From Monosporascus cannonballus (Eukaryota; Ascomycota; Sordariomycetes; Xylariales), in NCBI GenBank assembly GCA_004154925.1, contig QJNS01000131.1:1-64000 (forward strand): DNA of 64,000 nucleotides, written 5' to 3'. How positions within the stretch are numbered: the stretch's first letter is position 1; every line of letters starts with the position of its first letter. The position numbers were made by a program, and so were the translations under genes. Shown here piece by piece: positions 1 through 13,827 of the stretch. Under the pieces are notes generated by a model that was not told the DNA's origin, made no database searches, and was given only the letters and a program-made list of their open reading frames with translations.

Positions 1-944
1 TACCCCCCAAAAACCCCCCCCCCCCCCTTTTTTTTTTTTTATTTCAATTTTGATGTGAAACGTCTTCATGACTACTCATGCACCACAGGGACCACGCGAT
101 GTCCAAAGGAAACGAATTTCTAGCGAACGAATCGGTCGTGAAGGACGGCCCCAGACGCTTAGCAGGTTGTTGGATTAGCAGGCTTCCCTTTAGCGATCTT
201 GTTTCTTACTAACAAGTCTCGCGAGGACGGCCAGGCTGTAGGATATGGATGTGGTGCGGTGATGATTTGAGTTATGAATCGCTATAAGATTCCGGGTCCG
301 TCGATGTCCCGAATATGTTTCGGTGTCGCCATTCAGGGGACGCTCTTTCCTTGTATATTCCTTTGGAGGTTCAAATTGCAGAGGTTCTTGTTGCAGTGGT
401 TGATGGCAGTTACTATTTCCGCTATGCCTGAGCAGGGCGGCTTAATTTGCACTGGAATTGCTACCCCAACCCGTATTGCAGAGCAATTCTCTTTCCCCCT
501 TGTATGCAAAGAATGGAGATAAATGATATCATGCAATCATGATACCACCTCGTGTCCTGATTAGGATGCAAGGAGTGACGACCGCGAAACATGTCCGCAG
601 GCTTTGATTTCTGACCAGCGACATATGTCATTGGAGCAGAGGATAAGACGGATCAGGCCCGAGTAAGTTCGGATATCGTACATTTATCGTTTCGTCTGAG
701 CTATCCATGGCTCCACAGAAAACAAGAGCCTCCAGTATCACAAGCCGCTTCTAATTTGACGTAAAATCTAACAGTGAACGCCCCAGAACGCATGAATGGG
801 CCGTTCCCGGCCCCGGATGGATTCATTACGTATTCCCATCGGAAGCTGTCACCGCCTCCGAGCTCCAGAGACCCCCAGAACTTTATGCAGCGCGTAACCC
901 AACCTGAGCACCATCGAGGGCCCCACAGCCCTTTAACAGACCCA
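1..944. other. Intergenic, 3' of permease gene
   Basis: Moderate-GC DNA with no convincing gene; the small ORFs here lack family resemblance and conserved structure. The first 40 bases are homopolymer runs (C, A, C, T), which is low-complexity sequence and not a telomere repeat. The stretch presumably includes the 3' UTR of the minus-strand permease. Confidence 0.5.
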
Positions 945-2921
945 TTAGCACAATAATTTATACACCTTCTTCCACCTCGGCCAGCCGCGCCTCTCTTCGG
1001 TCTCCTGAGCCACCAGTATGGGCAGGTTGAAGTCCCTGCGTCCCGTGTCGAGGTCCATGTCCTCGATGTAGATGACGGACGTCCTGAACCAGAGGCGGTG
1101 GGCCACGTAGGAGACAACAACGATGGGGGCCGCCATGTATTGGAGCGACAGGTTACGGATCTGATCCCGCAACGACATCTTCTCGTAGTCGACGGGCCAC
1201 AGACCGACCCAGAACTGCGCCACCAACACGAGCATGTTAAACATGAAGCCCAGCCACGAGCCGACGGTGCCACACTGCGACGTGAAGGCGAGCTCTTGAA
1301 GGCTATGGCCCTTGGCCGCCCAGCCCTGGCGGAAGCGGATGTGGGCCAGGCATATGGAACCCCAGGTGAAGATGGAGGAGAGCCCCGAGATGGAGAGGAG
1401 CCATTCTAGGATGGCCGACTGTAATTGCACATTGGCCAGATATGCTAACAAGCCGATCAACGAGGCGAGAATGATGGCGATCAAGGGCCGGCCGCGGCGG
1501 TCGATATAGGAGAAGATCCTAGGAGCTTGTCCCTGGTCGGCGAGGGCGGCGAGCGTACGCGAGGAGCCAAACACGGACGAGTTGCCGACGGAGAGTACGG
1601 CGATGAGAATGACGACGTTCATGACGGACGGTAAGACTTCGATGCCGGCATTCTCTATGGCAATGACGAAGGGGGACGCCGCTGCGGAGGAACCCGGAAT
1701 GAGCAGGCGCGGGTCGTCATAGGGTACAAGAAGCCCGATGAGCGTCAGAGAAACGACGTAGAAAAGGGTAATTCTCCAGAAGACCTGCTTGATGGCCGTC
1801 GGTAGAGACTTGCGCGGATTAGCTGTCTCTGCAGCTGCGAGACCGACCAATTCCGTGCCGGCAAACGCAAAAGCAGCTGTGACGAAGACACTACATAGAC
1901 CTTTAAAGCCATTATGGAAGGCGCCGGGGTCTCTCCAGAACTTAACCCCTATATACCCTCCTCCCGGGACACCACCGATATTGAGGACAATGCCCAACAA
2001 GCTACAAGAGCGCGGGCGGATCATGTCAGCGTATTCGGCAACGTGGTTCAAAAACAGGGGGCAGAAGGCAACTAACATAAAGCCAATGACAGCGATGACC
2101 TTAATGATGGCGAAGACAAACTCGGCTTCACCATAGCCCCTGACGCCGAAGAGATTAATGATGACGATGAAGACCAAGAATATGGTGACAAAAATGGCCT
2201 TGCCTATGGCCGGGTTCCAGTACGTCAGGGTTATCGAGGCGGCTATGATCTCGACAGGCAGCACTACCAGCCATTGTAGGGCATAACTGTCCAGGTAGTA
2301 TCTATGAGCAGAGCCGACCTTGGGGAGGCAGAGGGGATGGTAGACCTACTTCCAACCCATGGCAAAGCCCCACGAGGGGTCCAGAAATCGAGTGGAATAT
2401 GCAGAGAAGGAACCGGCAACCGGGAAGGCGACGGCTAGCTCGCCAAGAGCCTGAACTGTGCAGTACAGCATGGCACCAATGAAGGTATAGGCAAAGAGCA
2501 CCGACGCCGGACCTCCCACCTCGAGAGCGCGGCCCGAGGCGACGAACAACCCAGTGCCTACAGAGCCACCGATGGCAATCATCTGCAGGTGCCGACCCTT
2601 CAACCTCTTGGCGAGGTGCGACTGGGCGGTCTGCAGATTGGCCAGTCGTACATCGTAATAATGATGCTGCGACCCCCTTCTGGCGAGAATGGGTCCGTGC
2701 AAAGAACCAGCCTCTACGGCGGCAATCTCCTCCAGGGGATCATTGGGGGTGATTCGCTGGTTGGGGTCCCGGCGGAAGCCATCTACCCAACGCTCGAGCC
2801 GTTTAGGCTGCACGACATCTTCGTACAGCGGTTCCCGCATCGTGTAAGTGCTTCCCCGAGCCAGAGAATCCTCTTTGATGGGGAAAATGCTCATTTCCTT
2901 GTCGCGGTTGAACGGCGGCAT
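945..2921 (-). CDS. Amino-acid permease (APC superfamily, fungal YAT family)
   Basis: Predicted plasma-membrane, proton-coupled amino-acid importer with about 12 membrane segments. Exons on the minus strand: 2921-2350, 2286-2077 and 2001-945, giving 612 aa. The start ATG at 2921 leads into a hydrophilic cytosolic N-terminus of about 110 residues. The first membrane helix carries the family glycine motif IGGSVGTGLF. Intron 1 (63 bp, GTAGGT...CAG) restores the conserved GWNYALQWLVVLP junction. Intron 2 (2002-2076, 75 bp) is in frame, so the long ORF reads through it; GTTAGT, a GCTGAC branch-like site and TTGTAG support it, and removing it deletes 25 residues absent from the family while joining VIGF to ILLGIVL. 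Other family landmarks are GFKGLCSVFVTAAFAFAGTE and AAAETANPRKS. Length is normal for fungal permeases (550-620 aa). The family is clear; the substrate (general or specific amino acid) cannot be read. The next gene on the same strand is about 1.4 kb away, so transcription is independent. Confidence 0.9.
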
Positions 2922-4280
2922 CTCATCCTAAGCGACTACGTGTACAAGTGCATGTACTAGTGATGTAATGTGTAAGTATATAATTTGGGGGGGAAGGGGG
3001 TTTTACACACGTATAGTAAATATGGTTGGAACAGGGCACGGTTGATCATAGAGCCCCGGACCAAGTAAGTCAGCTCATGCGGCAGGAAGCGCACATGCGA
3101 TGGTAGACATGCTTGGCCCACAAGACACAGAGAATTGAGAGAATGTCGTCGTTGTTCTTGTCTTAGGCGTAGATCCTCGCTATCTCGCTGATAGCTGTTA
3201 TGGTCCTCGGCGTGCAAAGCAGCGTTGACAGCGTCTGGTGGATGTTGGCAACAAACCCAGGTACAACGAAGTGGAGATCCAGAGGTGATTGAGGAGGATC
3301 TTGGGGAATCCGGGGGGAAGGGCACGTGCATGTACAGAGGAATCGCCTCATGTAGGCATGGCACATGTACATGCACATGCAAGCGCTGCCCAGGCGGTTG
3401 TGAGCTTAAGCCTAGGGGACCATGCGAGGTACATATACTTCGTAAGTTCGATCAGATCGAATAGGTACCACCAATTGACTGCTGGATCCGTCTAAGTACC
3501 ACATGCATTCTCACAGAACAACTTAACATAAAATGACTTGCGAATCGACTGCTATTAGGTACCTAGGTAGGTGGATATACGGAACTCTTAATAACTTGAA
3601 CGTTTACTTGGTACCTACCTTCCTATGGTATGCCAGGTTCCATGCTCTATATATCTCCTCTATGTATTGTGTACCTAAGGGACGACGGGTTCCATTATGT
3701 ATCTACTATACGCAAATGAGCGTCCTTATGCTGACCAGCTACACAGCTCTCCTCTTGCAGGCAAGCGTGTAACCGATATATTGGCAAATGACCCTCGGCT
3801 GATTTACAGACAACACTATAGTCTGGCTCGGACCGAGGGGCGGGATCACCATCTAGGTAGATACTGGGCCGGGTTCGATCGAGAAACCTACTAAGTATGT
3901 TTTTAAGAGCTGTATAATATATAGCGAGGCAGGAGGGGGGTCTCTTGGCCATCGGGCTGTGTCGTACACTCAAACCCCTTGTATTGTTGTATGCGGGTCC
4001 TGTGATCTTTTCAGATCTGTATTGAACAGCTTCTGTATCTTCTTACCTGGATTCCTAGGACACCCGTTAGTATGTTAATAAACTAATGCAAGAGACGACA
4101 GGTGATAGCCAGCCCATGTGTTCCATATATACCGGCTCCGCATACAATAAAACAAGGGACCGACTGTATAGGACGAATGACATGTCCGGAGATCCAGCAG
4201 CACGGCATCCCCGTCCAATTCGCACCGTTCGAGTGCGGGCTAAATAAAAGATTTATTGGATGTCTGAGCCCTAGTACTTT
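2922..4280. promoter_or_regulatory. Intergenic: permease upstream region and mannosidase 3' region
   Basis: About 1.36 kb between two minus-strand genes; it should contain the permease promoter and the mannosidase 3' UTR. Short ORFs on both strands overlap each other, resemble no family and have no splice logic. Several GGTACCTA / CCTAGGTA palindromic words occur (for example around 3557-3620), as is common in intergenic DNA of some ascomycetes. I cannot assign a factor to them. Confidence 0.45.
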
Positions 4281-6685
<2,405 letters not shown>

Positions 6686-7440
6686 ACCTCAAGGGGGGAG
6701 AAAGACTACTGCACTAGACAGCCTATCCGGTTGAAGGTTAGAGCCATATTGAACAGGTTATTATCGATTAAAGAGGGGGGGACATAAGGGTGTGCTGGTA
6801 GAATTCTCGTACGTTACGACAAGTGTGAAACGGTTGACATTTGACGAAGGTAAAGCCGAATATGTAGAAATCTTAGTTGCGACGGAGGTCCCGAAGAGGG
6901 GGGGGGCCGGTCAGCAGGCGTAGATAGCTGGTAGCAGAGGATATAGGCAGGACTCAAGAGGTCGAAGTAAATTCGTATGAATTACAAAAGAGCCCGTCCA
7001 ACAAGACAGGGTAGACAATGACAAGGTTATATCTATTCGTCTCCGCGAAGGGCTGAGACCTTTTTGTTAGGCATGGAGATTCTACCTCGGCCGCGTGTGA
7101 GATCTGAGGTGTGCGGCCACCCTGGAGTAGAGTCGGTCACCACGCCGAATATAAAATTGGGTACGTGGTATTTATATTAGAACACTCATATTTATATGTC
7201 CTGAGCCGCGCCGCGGGGTGAATCAATCAGTTGACTTTTGCAAAAGAGGACAGCTGGAACTTCCGACAATCCAGAGCAGTCCCGAGGTCCCTGGGAACTT
7301 TTTTTTGGATCCATCGATCGATTGATCAGACGAGACGAAGGAGCACGGTCCGATCGACGCCGTCGTGTTTGCGGGCGAGGTCGGTAGGTACCTACATGCC
7401 TTGGTACCTGTGCAGATCATTTTGAGCCTAAACCTTTCTT
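6686..7440. promoter_or_regulatory. Mannosidase upstream region, edge of gene island
   Basis: Normal-GC non-coding DNA upstream of the minus-strand mannosidase. Small ORFs at 7223-7425 on both strands overlap and resemble nothing. Composition drops sharply just after about 7440, marking the edge of the AT-rich block. Confidence 0.5.
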
Positions 7441-7979
7441 AAACCGGGTATTTAGTCATATAGCGCGGAGTAGTCCAACTACCTAGTAAACGTATATATA
7501 ACTTAAGTTTTCAAAATAAGTTATTATAATTCGAAAATTTAAAAAAATTAAAAGTTAAAACAGGTAGAACTTATATTTATAGTAAGTAAATTTTAGTTTT
7601 AAAAATTTCTACCCTTTTAACTATGTACTAATTTTACAAGTCTTAAATTACTATTTATATATCCAGCTATAATTGCTTAACGTTTCGCTCTGCATATCTC
7701 AAGAATAAAAGCATCTTTAGAGTAGGCACCAATTAGTTAGCATATATACTTCTGAATATATCCTTTCTTAAAGTTTTACAAGGAGTTACTTCGATTCTCA
7801 GCATTTATCGGTAATGACTACGAGCAGTTTCGTTTAATGTTAGTGGTTTAGCTATAGAAATTCAGAGGTAAGTATGAAATTCAGGCCTATACGTCGTTTT
7901 ATAATATTTACGAAAACCGGTAACTCTATTCCATCCTAGCTCGAACCTCGAAGCATTAAATAGATTGCCTTATTGTGAT
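7441..7979. other. AT-rich transition DNA 5' of copia relic
   Basis: AT-rich with patches of ordinary composition (about 7680-7960). No gene or element recognised. It is the left flank of the copia insertion; the last five bases (GTGAT, 7975-7979) would be the left target duplication, but the matching right copy is not present. Confidence 0.5.
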
Positions 7980-8144
7980 TATATCAGCTAGCAGGAGGTG
8001 CTCTAGCACCCCATATACGGAAGATTCCCTCTGATCGGAATATATATGTTCCGGGACTAGATTATCTTAAAGTGCAGTGCGCGTTCTAAAGCACCTGCAA
8101 CTAGTTATCAATATACAGACAACTAATATCTCTTATATCTGACA
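7980..8144 (+). repeat. 5' LTR of copia relic
   Basis: Aligned with 13317-13408 over its first ~90 bases. The start is set by alignment and by the polypurine tract abutting the 3' copy. The end is tentative, placed at the CA before ATTAAAAGTC. The expected TG start appears as TA, as RIP would produce. Confidence 0.65.
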
Positions 8145-11100
8145 ATTAAAAGTCTTATTCGCTTAATTAGGGCATATATTAAATGATCAACTGCTGTTAA
8201 AACGATATAAGTTATATATTAGTTGTAATTATCGAATTACGTTAATAATAATGATAACGACCGTATTATTAACGTTTTTCGTTATTTATAAAAGACTTAA
8301 GAATTAAGATCGTTTTAAAGGCGAATTTTAATTTAAAATATACGCGTTCGATATTTGGAATTCTATTGATCCTAATCAGAATTTTTAATAGCTTACTAAA
8401 TTTATAAAACTTAACAAAGCCTTTTATTAAAAAACCGAATCCGTTATACGATATAAATTAATACCCTAAGCGGTTTTTCGTTTATATTTATATTTTCTAG
8501 AAAAGTTATTGAAAAAACAAATTATATTAAATACTTAACGAATACCTTGAAAATAACGACCAAAAGCAGATAAGCTTATAATTAGAACTTTACGACGTAT
8601 GCCTATAAGGATTAAAAGTATAATACCTTTCGTAATAATATTAACGACCTTACGAAATAAGTCTTAAAGTCGGTATTTTTAGTAATTAAAAAAACCAGCC
8701 TTTTTTAAAAAACAATTTATCAAAATAATATATCAGCCTGAGCGAATCTGGTAAGATATATGATAACAGATTTCTAATTAATACTTAACGGGAATACCGC
8801 GAAAAATTAAAGTAAATTTTGAAATTAACAAAAAAACTAGATAAATAAATCGTAAAATAGCAAAAGATTATGGCTTAAAAATAATAATATAGTATTCCGG
8901 AAACGAAAATAATAATCGTATAAGTTAACGATTTATATATAATATTGGCCTTTATTATCGAGATTTAGTCGATTATTTTTTAAATAATAAAAAAAGCCGA
9001 AATTAATAATAATACGATTAATTATTAGAAAATAATAATAACTCTATTAAATTATTAAATTATAACAAACTTATAATAATCGTTAAGAAATATTAATATA
9101 AAGTTTTTAATATTTTACGAGATATTTGCAGATTTCCTTAATTAAAACGATTTTAATTAAGAAGATTCTAAAAATATTAACCTTTAACCGCGAAAAAGGA
9201 CTTTAAGCCGTAGGCCGAAACGAGGTAATCGTAAAGGTTCTTATACGGACCGAAACGGTAATAAATAAAAGCGTTAGGAATTAAAGGTATAAAGTACCTA
9301 TTATAAAGCATATCTAATTAGGTACTATATATTATTTAATTATTATTATATATTCTTTAACGAAACCTTAAAAGGTTTCCGTTTTAGCGAAAAGATAATA
9401 ATATATATTTAAAAACGAATTTTCGCCAATTAGTTTTTAAAGGAAAAAATCGACCGCTTATCGAAAACTATAAATAAATTTATTATATAAAAGATAAATT
9501 AATTTCTAAAAAAAGTGCGATAAATATTAATATAGTTTTTAATTATTTATTAACGTAACGCTATAAGTACTTTATCTTATCTTTTAAAACTTTAATTAAT
9601 TTAGATTTAAATTTATAATATATATTAATAATTTAATTAACTAAATTTTTAAATTTTAAATTTATCGTATAAAATAACGAAATATACGTAAGTAACAGCT
9701 TTATCCCAATTAAAGGGTACGAAAAAATTAATATAATTTTTCGAAGCTTTAGCGGTACGAAAACGTTTTGGTTATATAACGTAACTTATTACGAAAATTT
9801 TTAAATCAATTTAATATTATTTCGGCAATTTCAAAAAAAAGATATTAATAAAATAATAAAGAAATTAATAATTGTATTTAAAATAAATATAATTAAGTAA
9901 TTATTACGTTAATAAATAAACTTAATTAATTCGTTAAGGAAAATACTAATGTAATAATATTTTATATAATTTGAATTATTTATAAACGAAATATTAACTT
10001 AAAAATAACGAAATTATTATGGACCGGTAACGGTATTATATAATATTTAAAATTAAATTATTTAGGTTTCGAAATAATCGCTTAATTACAGTTTTATACC
10101 AAAGAAATCCGTTTAAAATATCTTATAACAGTCGAATATCAAATATATAGTAAGGCGAAGATTAAAAGGCTAATATGCCGCGAACTAAAAAAAGAAATAT
10201 CCTAATTAAGACAAAAAATCGTTATCGATTTTATAAATTTTGAAAAAAAACCCTGAAAGATATAGATATATTATATTTACTATAAACAAATACTTAAGTT
10301 TTATCTAAGATATTTATCTTTAAAATCGAAAACAAAATATATTAATTATAACATTTTAATATTTTCTAATAGTTTTAAAAAAACTAACATAAAATCCTTG
10401 TATAAGTAATCAAATACGATAACGAAATCTTAAAGAATTATTAATTTTAAGATATGCTCTAATCGCCTTTTTTTAGTATTAAACTTAAGTTTTTAATACC
10501 GTATACCCAGGCTTAAAACGAGGACCCAAAACGCTTAAAGGGTATAATTAAAGAAAAAACGATTACGATACGAAATAACGTTAAGTTACTTTCGTTTTTA
10601 ATCGTATATATCTTTAAAGCGGTAATATATTTATATAATCGTATTTTTAAATACGTATTTTTTTTAGTAAAACTTATACGAAGTTTATTATATTTATCTA
10701 GTGTATAAAAACAACGTTATAATGCGTATTTCAAAGCTTTATTAAGTTTATTTACGAATATACGGTTCTATAACTTACTTTATGATAATTATTGTTATAA
10801 AAAAATAAAAATTTTAAAAATTAAATTTTAAAATATAAATTAATTATTTTGTCGGTTACCGATTTATAAATATTTACGAAATTTGGAATTTATAAATTAA
10901 TAAGGTTATTATTATTTAAAATATATAATTTAACAAAAAGGCCACTTTCTTAAGTAATATTAAAAACTTAAAAGATTACTTTTTATACGTTAAAAAAAGT
11001 TATAGAAATTACTCCGATAAATAGAAATATCTAATCAAAATAATAATTATTTAATTTATATATAAAAAAAGAATAAAAACTTAAGTAAAATAATTTAATT

Positions 11101-13316
11101 ATCGATTAATAAGAAAAATAATTTTAAAAAAGTATTAACATAAAATATATACGGAATAAAGACAAATAAATCTATTTGTAAGAGATTGATTATTTTTATA
11201 CGACCGTTATATTCGAATTATTTCCGTCCTTTAAATTATTACTGCTATTAACGTTTACCTTAATAATTATTACAATTATTACGCCGATAAAAGAAATAAA
11301 AGTAACCTTAAATTTTTTTTATATTATTTAACCTAGAGTATCGGAAAAAACAAAAGTATTTTGCGAATTATAAACGTAAGTTCTCCGTATATTCCGTATT
11401 AAGAAGATATTATCCGAAACGAATACAAAATATAGAAAACAGTATTTAATGCAGGACGTTTAGCTTTTTTATAAGTACGTACGATAACCGGCCGATAAAT
11501 TACGAAAATTTAAAAAAGTTAATTATTCGAAATACGTGTTATCTTAATCAGAAAAATGATAATACCTTAGTATATAAAATGGTATTTCAGTTATAGGACC
11601 GGATATATAGGCGTAATTTATTGCTACCGTCGCGAAACCATAAACAATTAAGTATATATTTATTAAAAACGATATTTCGTAAAACCGAAAAAATCTATTT
11701 ATAAAGCTATAAGGAAATGCGATTTTAGAAAGCCATTAACTAATTTTTTATTAAAAAAACAAAAATTTAAAATACATATAAATATATGTTTACAAATTTA
11801 ATAAATATAACTAATTCTAAAAATACAAAGCTCGTTTTATCGTACGAAGTAATTAATAACTTAAAACCGTTTACAACGATATATACGTAATTATTTTCGC
11901 TAAAAAATCGTTTCGAATTTTAATCGTTATTACGATTAAGTTTAATTTAAAACTTAAATAATATAACGTTATAAACGTTTTTATAAATGTTAATTTACCT
12001 TACGAAATATATATAAAAACGTTTTTAAAATACTCGTAATATAACAAAATTTTTTAATTAGGAAAGTATTATATAAACTAAGGGAATTATTTTTGTTATA
12101 ACTAAAAAGATTTTATTAAAACATTTAAAAAGTTAGAATTTAACCCTATTCTCTACGAACTTTATTATTTTATTCGTTAAAGGATGTTTTTTTAAAAAAT
12201 AATATTATTATAGTATACTACGAAAAAAAATAAAATTTGATCGATTAGTTAATCTAATAAATATAAGAACGGTATATCTTAATAAAGGATTAAGACTTAT
12301 AGTAATTTTTCGATATCGAAATAATTAAAAATAAACTTAATAAGAAAATGTGGTCATTTTAACCCGATTTTATAAATAAATTAACTAATTTAATATCTAA
12401 AGAAAATCTAAATAACATTTTAAAAATATTCATAACTGGTATTAAGTTATTGTCGAATCTTAATTTGGCTCATTTAGGTTTTTTTAATAAATATCCTAAA
12501 AAAATCGGTTTTATCTTTTTCGTAATAATTAATACGTAACCCGATATATTTTTTACAATATCCCGATTTGCTCCGATTTAACTTAAACCTTAACGATATA
12601 TATTATAAAGTTGTTAACTGAATTATATTATATTTAATCGAAATTAAGACGTTAACGTTATAATTCGGGAATAAGAATTTATTAAATACCTAGAGCGATA
12701 TTTTGTTTACGGATAATACAATTAACCGAAAAAGCTTTTAAGTTTACGTTATGAAATTATTCGCAAAAATAATAAGATAACGGGCAAATAAACAAAACAT
12801 AATAATTATTTTTATAAAAAAAATGAAATTATTATTTTTAGGTAAATTATAAAAAATAACCTTATTTAGTTTTCGATTAATTAAAAAATTAAAAATTATC
12901 TTAGATATAAAATTATTAAATATATAATGCGATAATTAATATATTGTACGGCTTCTTAACGCCGATATTACTTTATTAATAACGAAATTATAATATATAG
13001 ATATATATAATTACTAATTATAATAAGCCGCAAAAAGAGACTTAATCAAAATAGATTATATATTTACGAGTAATATGTTAATTAATATTTTAACGAAAGC
13101 CTTATTACGCGAATTCTTTAAGCATTTTAGAAAATAACTAAAATTAATAGATATTATAAAAGCCTTCGATTAATAAAAAGACGTTTTACGAAAGCTTTTA
13201 AAGGAAAAATTAGCTAATTAAGAAAATTTAATCGCTGGAAAAAAAGTAAAATAAATAATTATAACTCTAAAAGTTATAATAATTAACACGGTGAATACTT
13301 TAAGGTGTTAAAGGGG

Positions 13317-13408
13317 TATATCAGCTATTAGGGAATGCTTTAACGCCTTATATACTAAAGATTTCCTCTGATCGGAATATATATGTTCCGGGACTAGATC
13401 ACCTTAAA
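13317..13408 (+). repeat. Truncated 3' LTR of copia relic
   Basis: Matches 7980-8075, then stops exactly at CTTAAA, where the gypsy LTR begins. The remainder of this LTR is not found downstream because the inserted gypsy copy is itself truncated. Confidence 0.75.
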
Positions 13409-13827
13409 TATTATGACCTGACAGGCTGCGGCCTCGGGAAACGATCGCAACAAGAAAATGACTAAGCTATGTGGGTCAAGTCACGTAAGGGCTCGACAGG
13501 ATCGATCGTAGAGCCCGTAAAGCCAGGCTCGACAAGATCGATCGTAAAGCTCGTAAAGCCAGGTTCGACAGGATCGATCGTAGAGCCTGTAAAGCCAGGC
13601 TCGACAAAATAAAGGAATTAAATATAAGACGTTTATTATTTCTATAATTTAAATAATTTTAATTTATAATATTTATTAATATTAATCGTTTGTAATACGT
13701 TTTTATACCTTTGGTATTAAAAAACGTAATTAAGTTATTTTATTATTATAAAGTTTTACGATATTTCTGTTAATATAAACCTATACGACTAAAGTTTAAT
13801 AATTGGTTAAACCGCTTAGCCGTTATA
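13409..13827 (+). repeat. 5' LTR of gypsy copy 1, with three 36 bp repeats
   Basis: Begins TATTATGACC and ends CCGTTATA (from an ancestral TG...CA). It contains three tandem 36 bp units at 13491-13526, 13527-13562 and 13563-13598, each with the core GATCGATCGTA. Both LTRs of copy 2 have two such units. Confidence 0.85.

Larger units (their letters stand above)
7980..13408 (+). mobile_element. Ty1/copia LTR retrotransposon relic, RIP-mutated, 3' LTR interrupted
   Basis: The block starting at 7980 (TATATCAGCT) recurs at 13317, preceded there by a polypurine tract (AAAGGGG); both copies share TCTGATCGGAATATATATG and then GGACTAGAT. I read 7980 to about 8144 as the 5' LTR and 13317-13408 as the start of the 3' LTR. 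Between them are decayed copia pol remnants in plus-strand order. Near 12063 the RT block reads VLYKLREL, where copia elements have ALYGLRxSP. Around 12370 is FINKLTNL (family YIDKLA), and near 12690 an RNase H-like stretch. At 13075-13128 a terminal block reads MLINILTKAL then LREFFKHF, matching the family's ADxLTKxL ending. Stops are dense, so it is dead. The 3' LTR is cut at 13408 by the gypsy copy. Confidence 0.85.

Noticed and set aside
1..40. Telomere at the window start
   Set aside because: Plain homopolymer runs of C, A and T, with no CCCTAA repeat periodicity.
701..1273. 190-residue minus-strand ORF overlapping the permease
   Set aside because: Shadow of the permease last exon in another frame; composition (Arg/Trp/Ser-rich) is typical of an antiframe reading.
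2957..3464. Cys/His-rich ORFs in the permease upstream region (e.g. 2957-3382 minus, 3225-3464 plus)
   Set aside because: The apparent CTCTC or HVHVHV strings come from a simple ACATGTACATGCAC-type repeat near 3360-3385 read in both directions.
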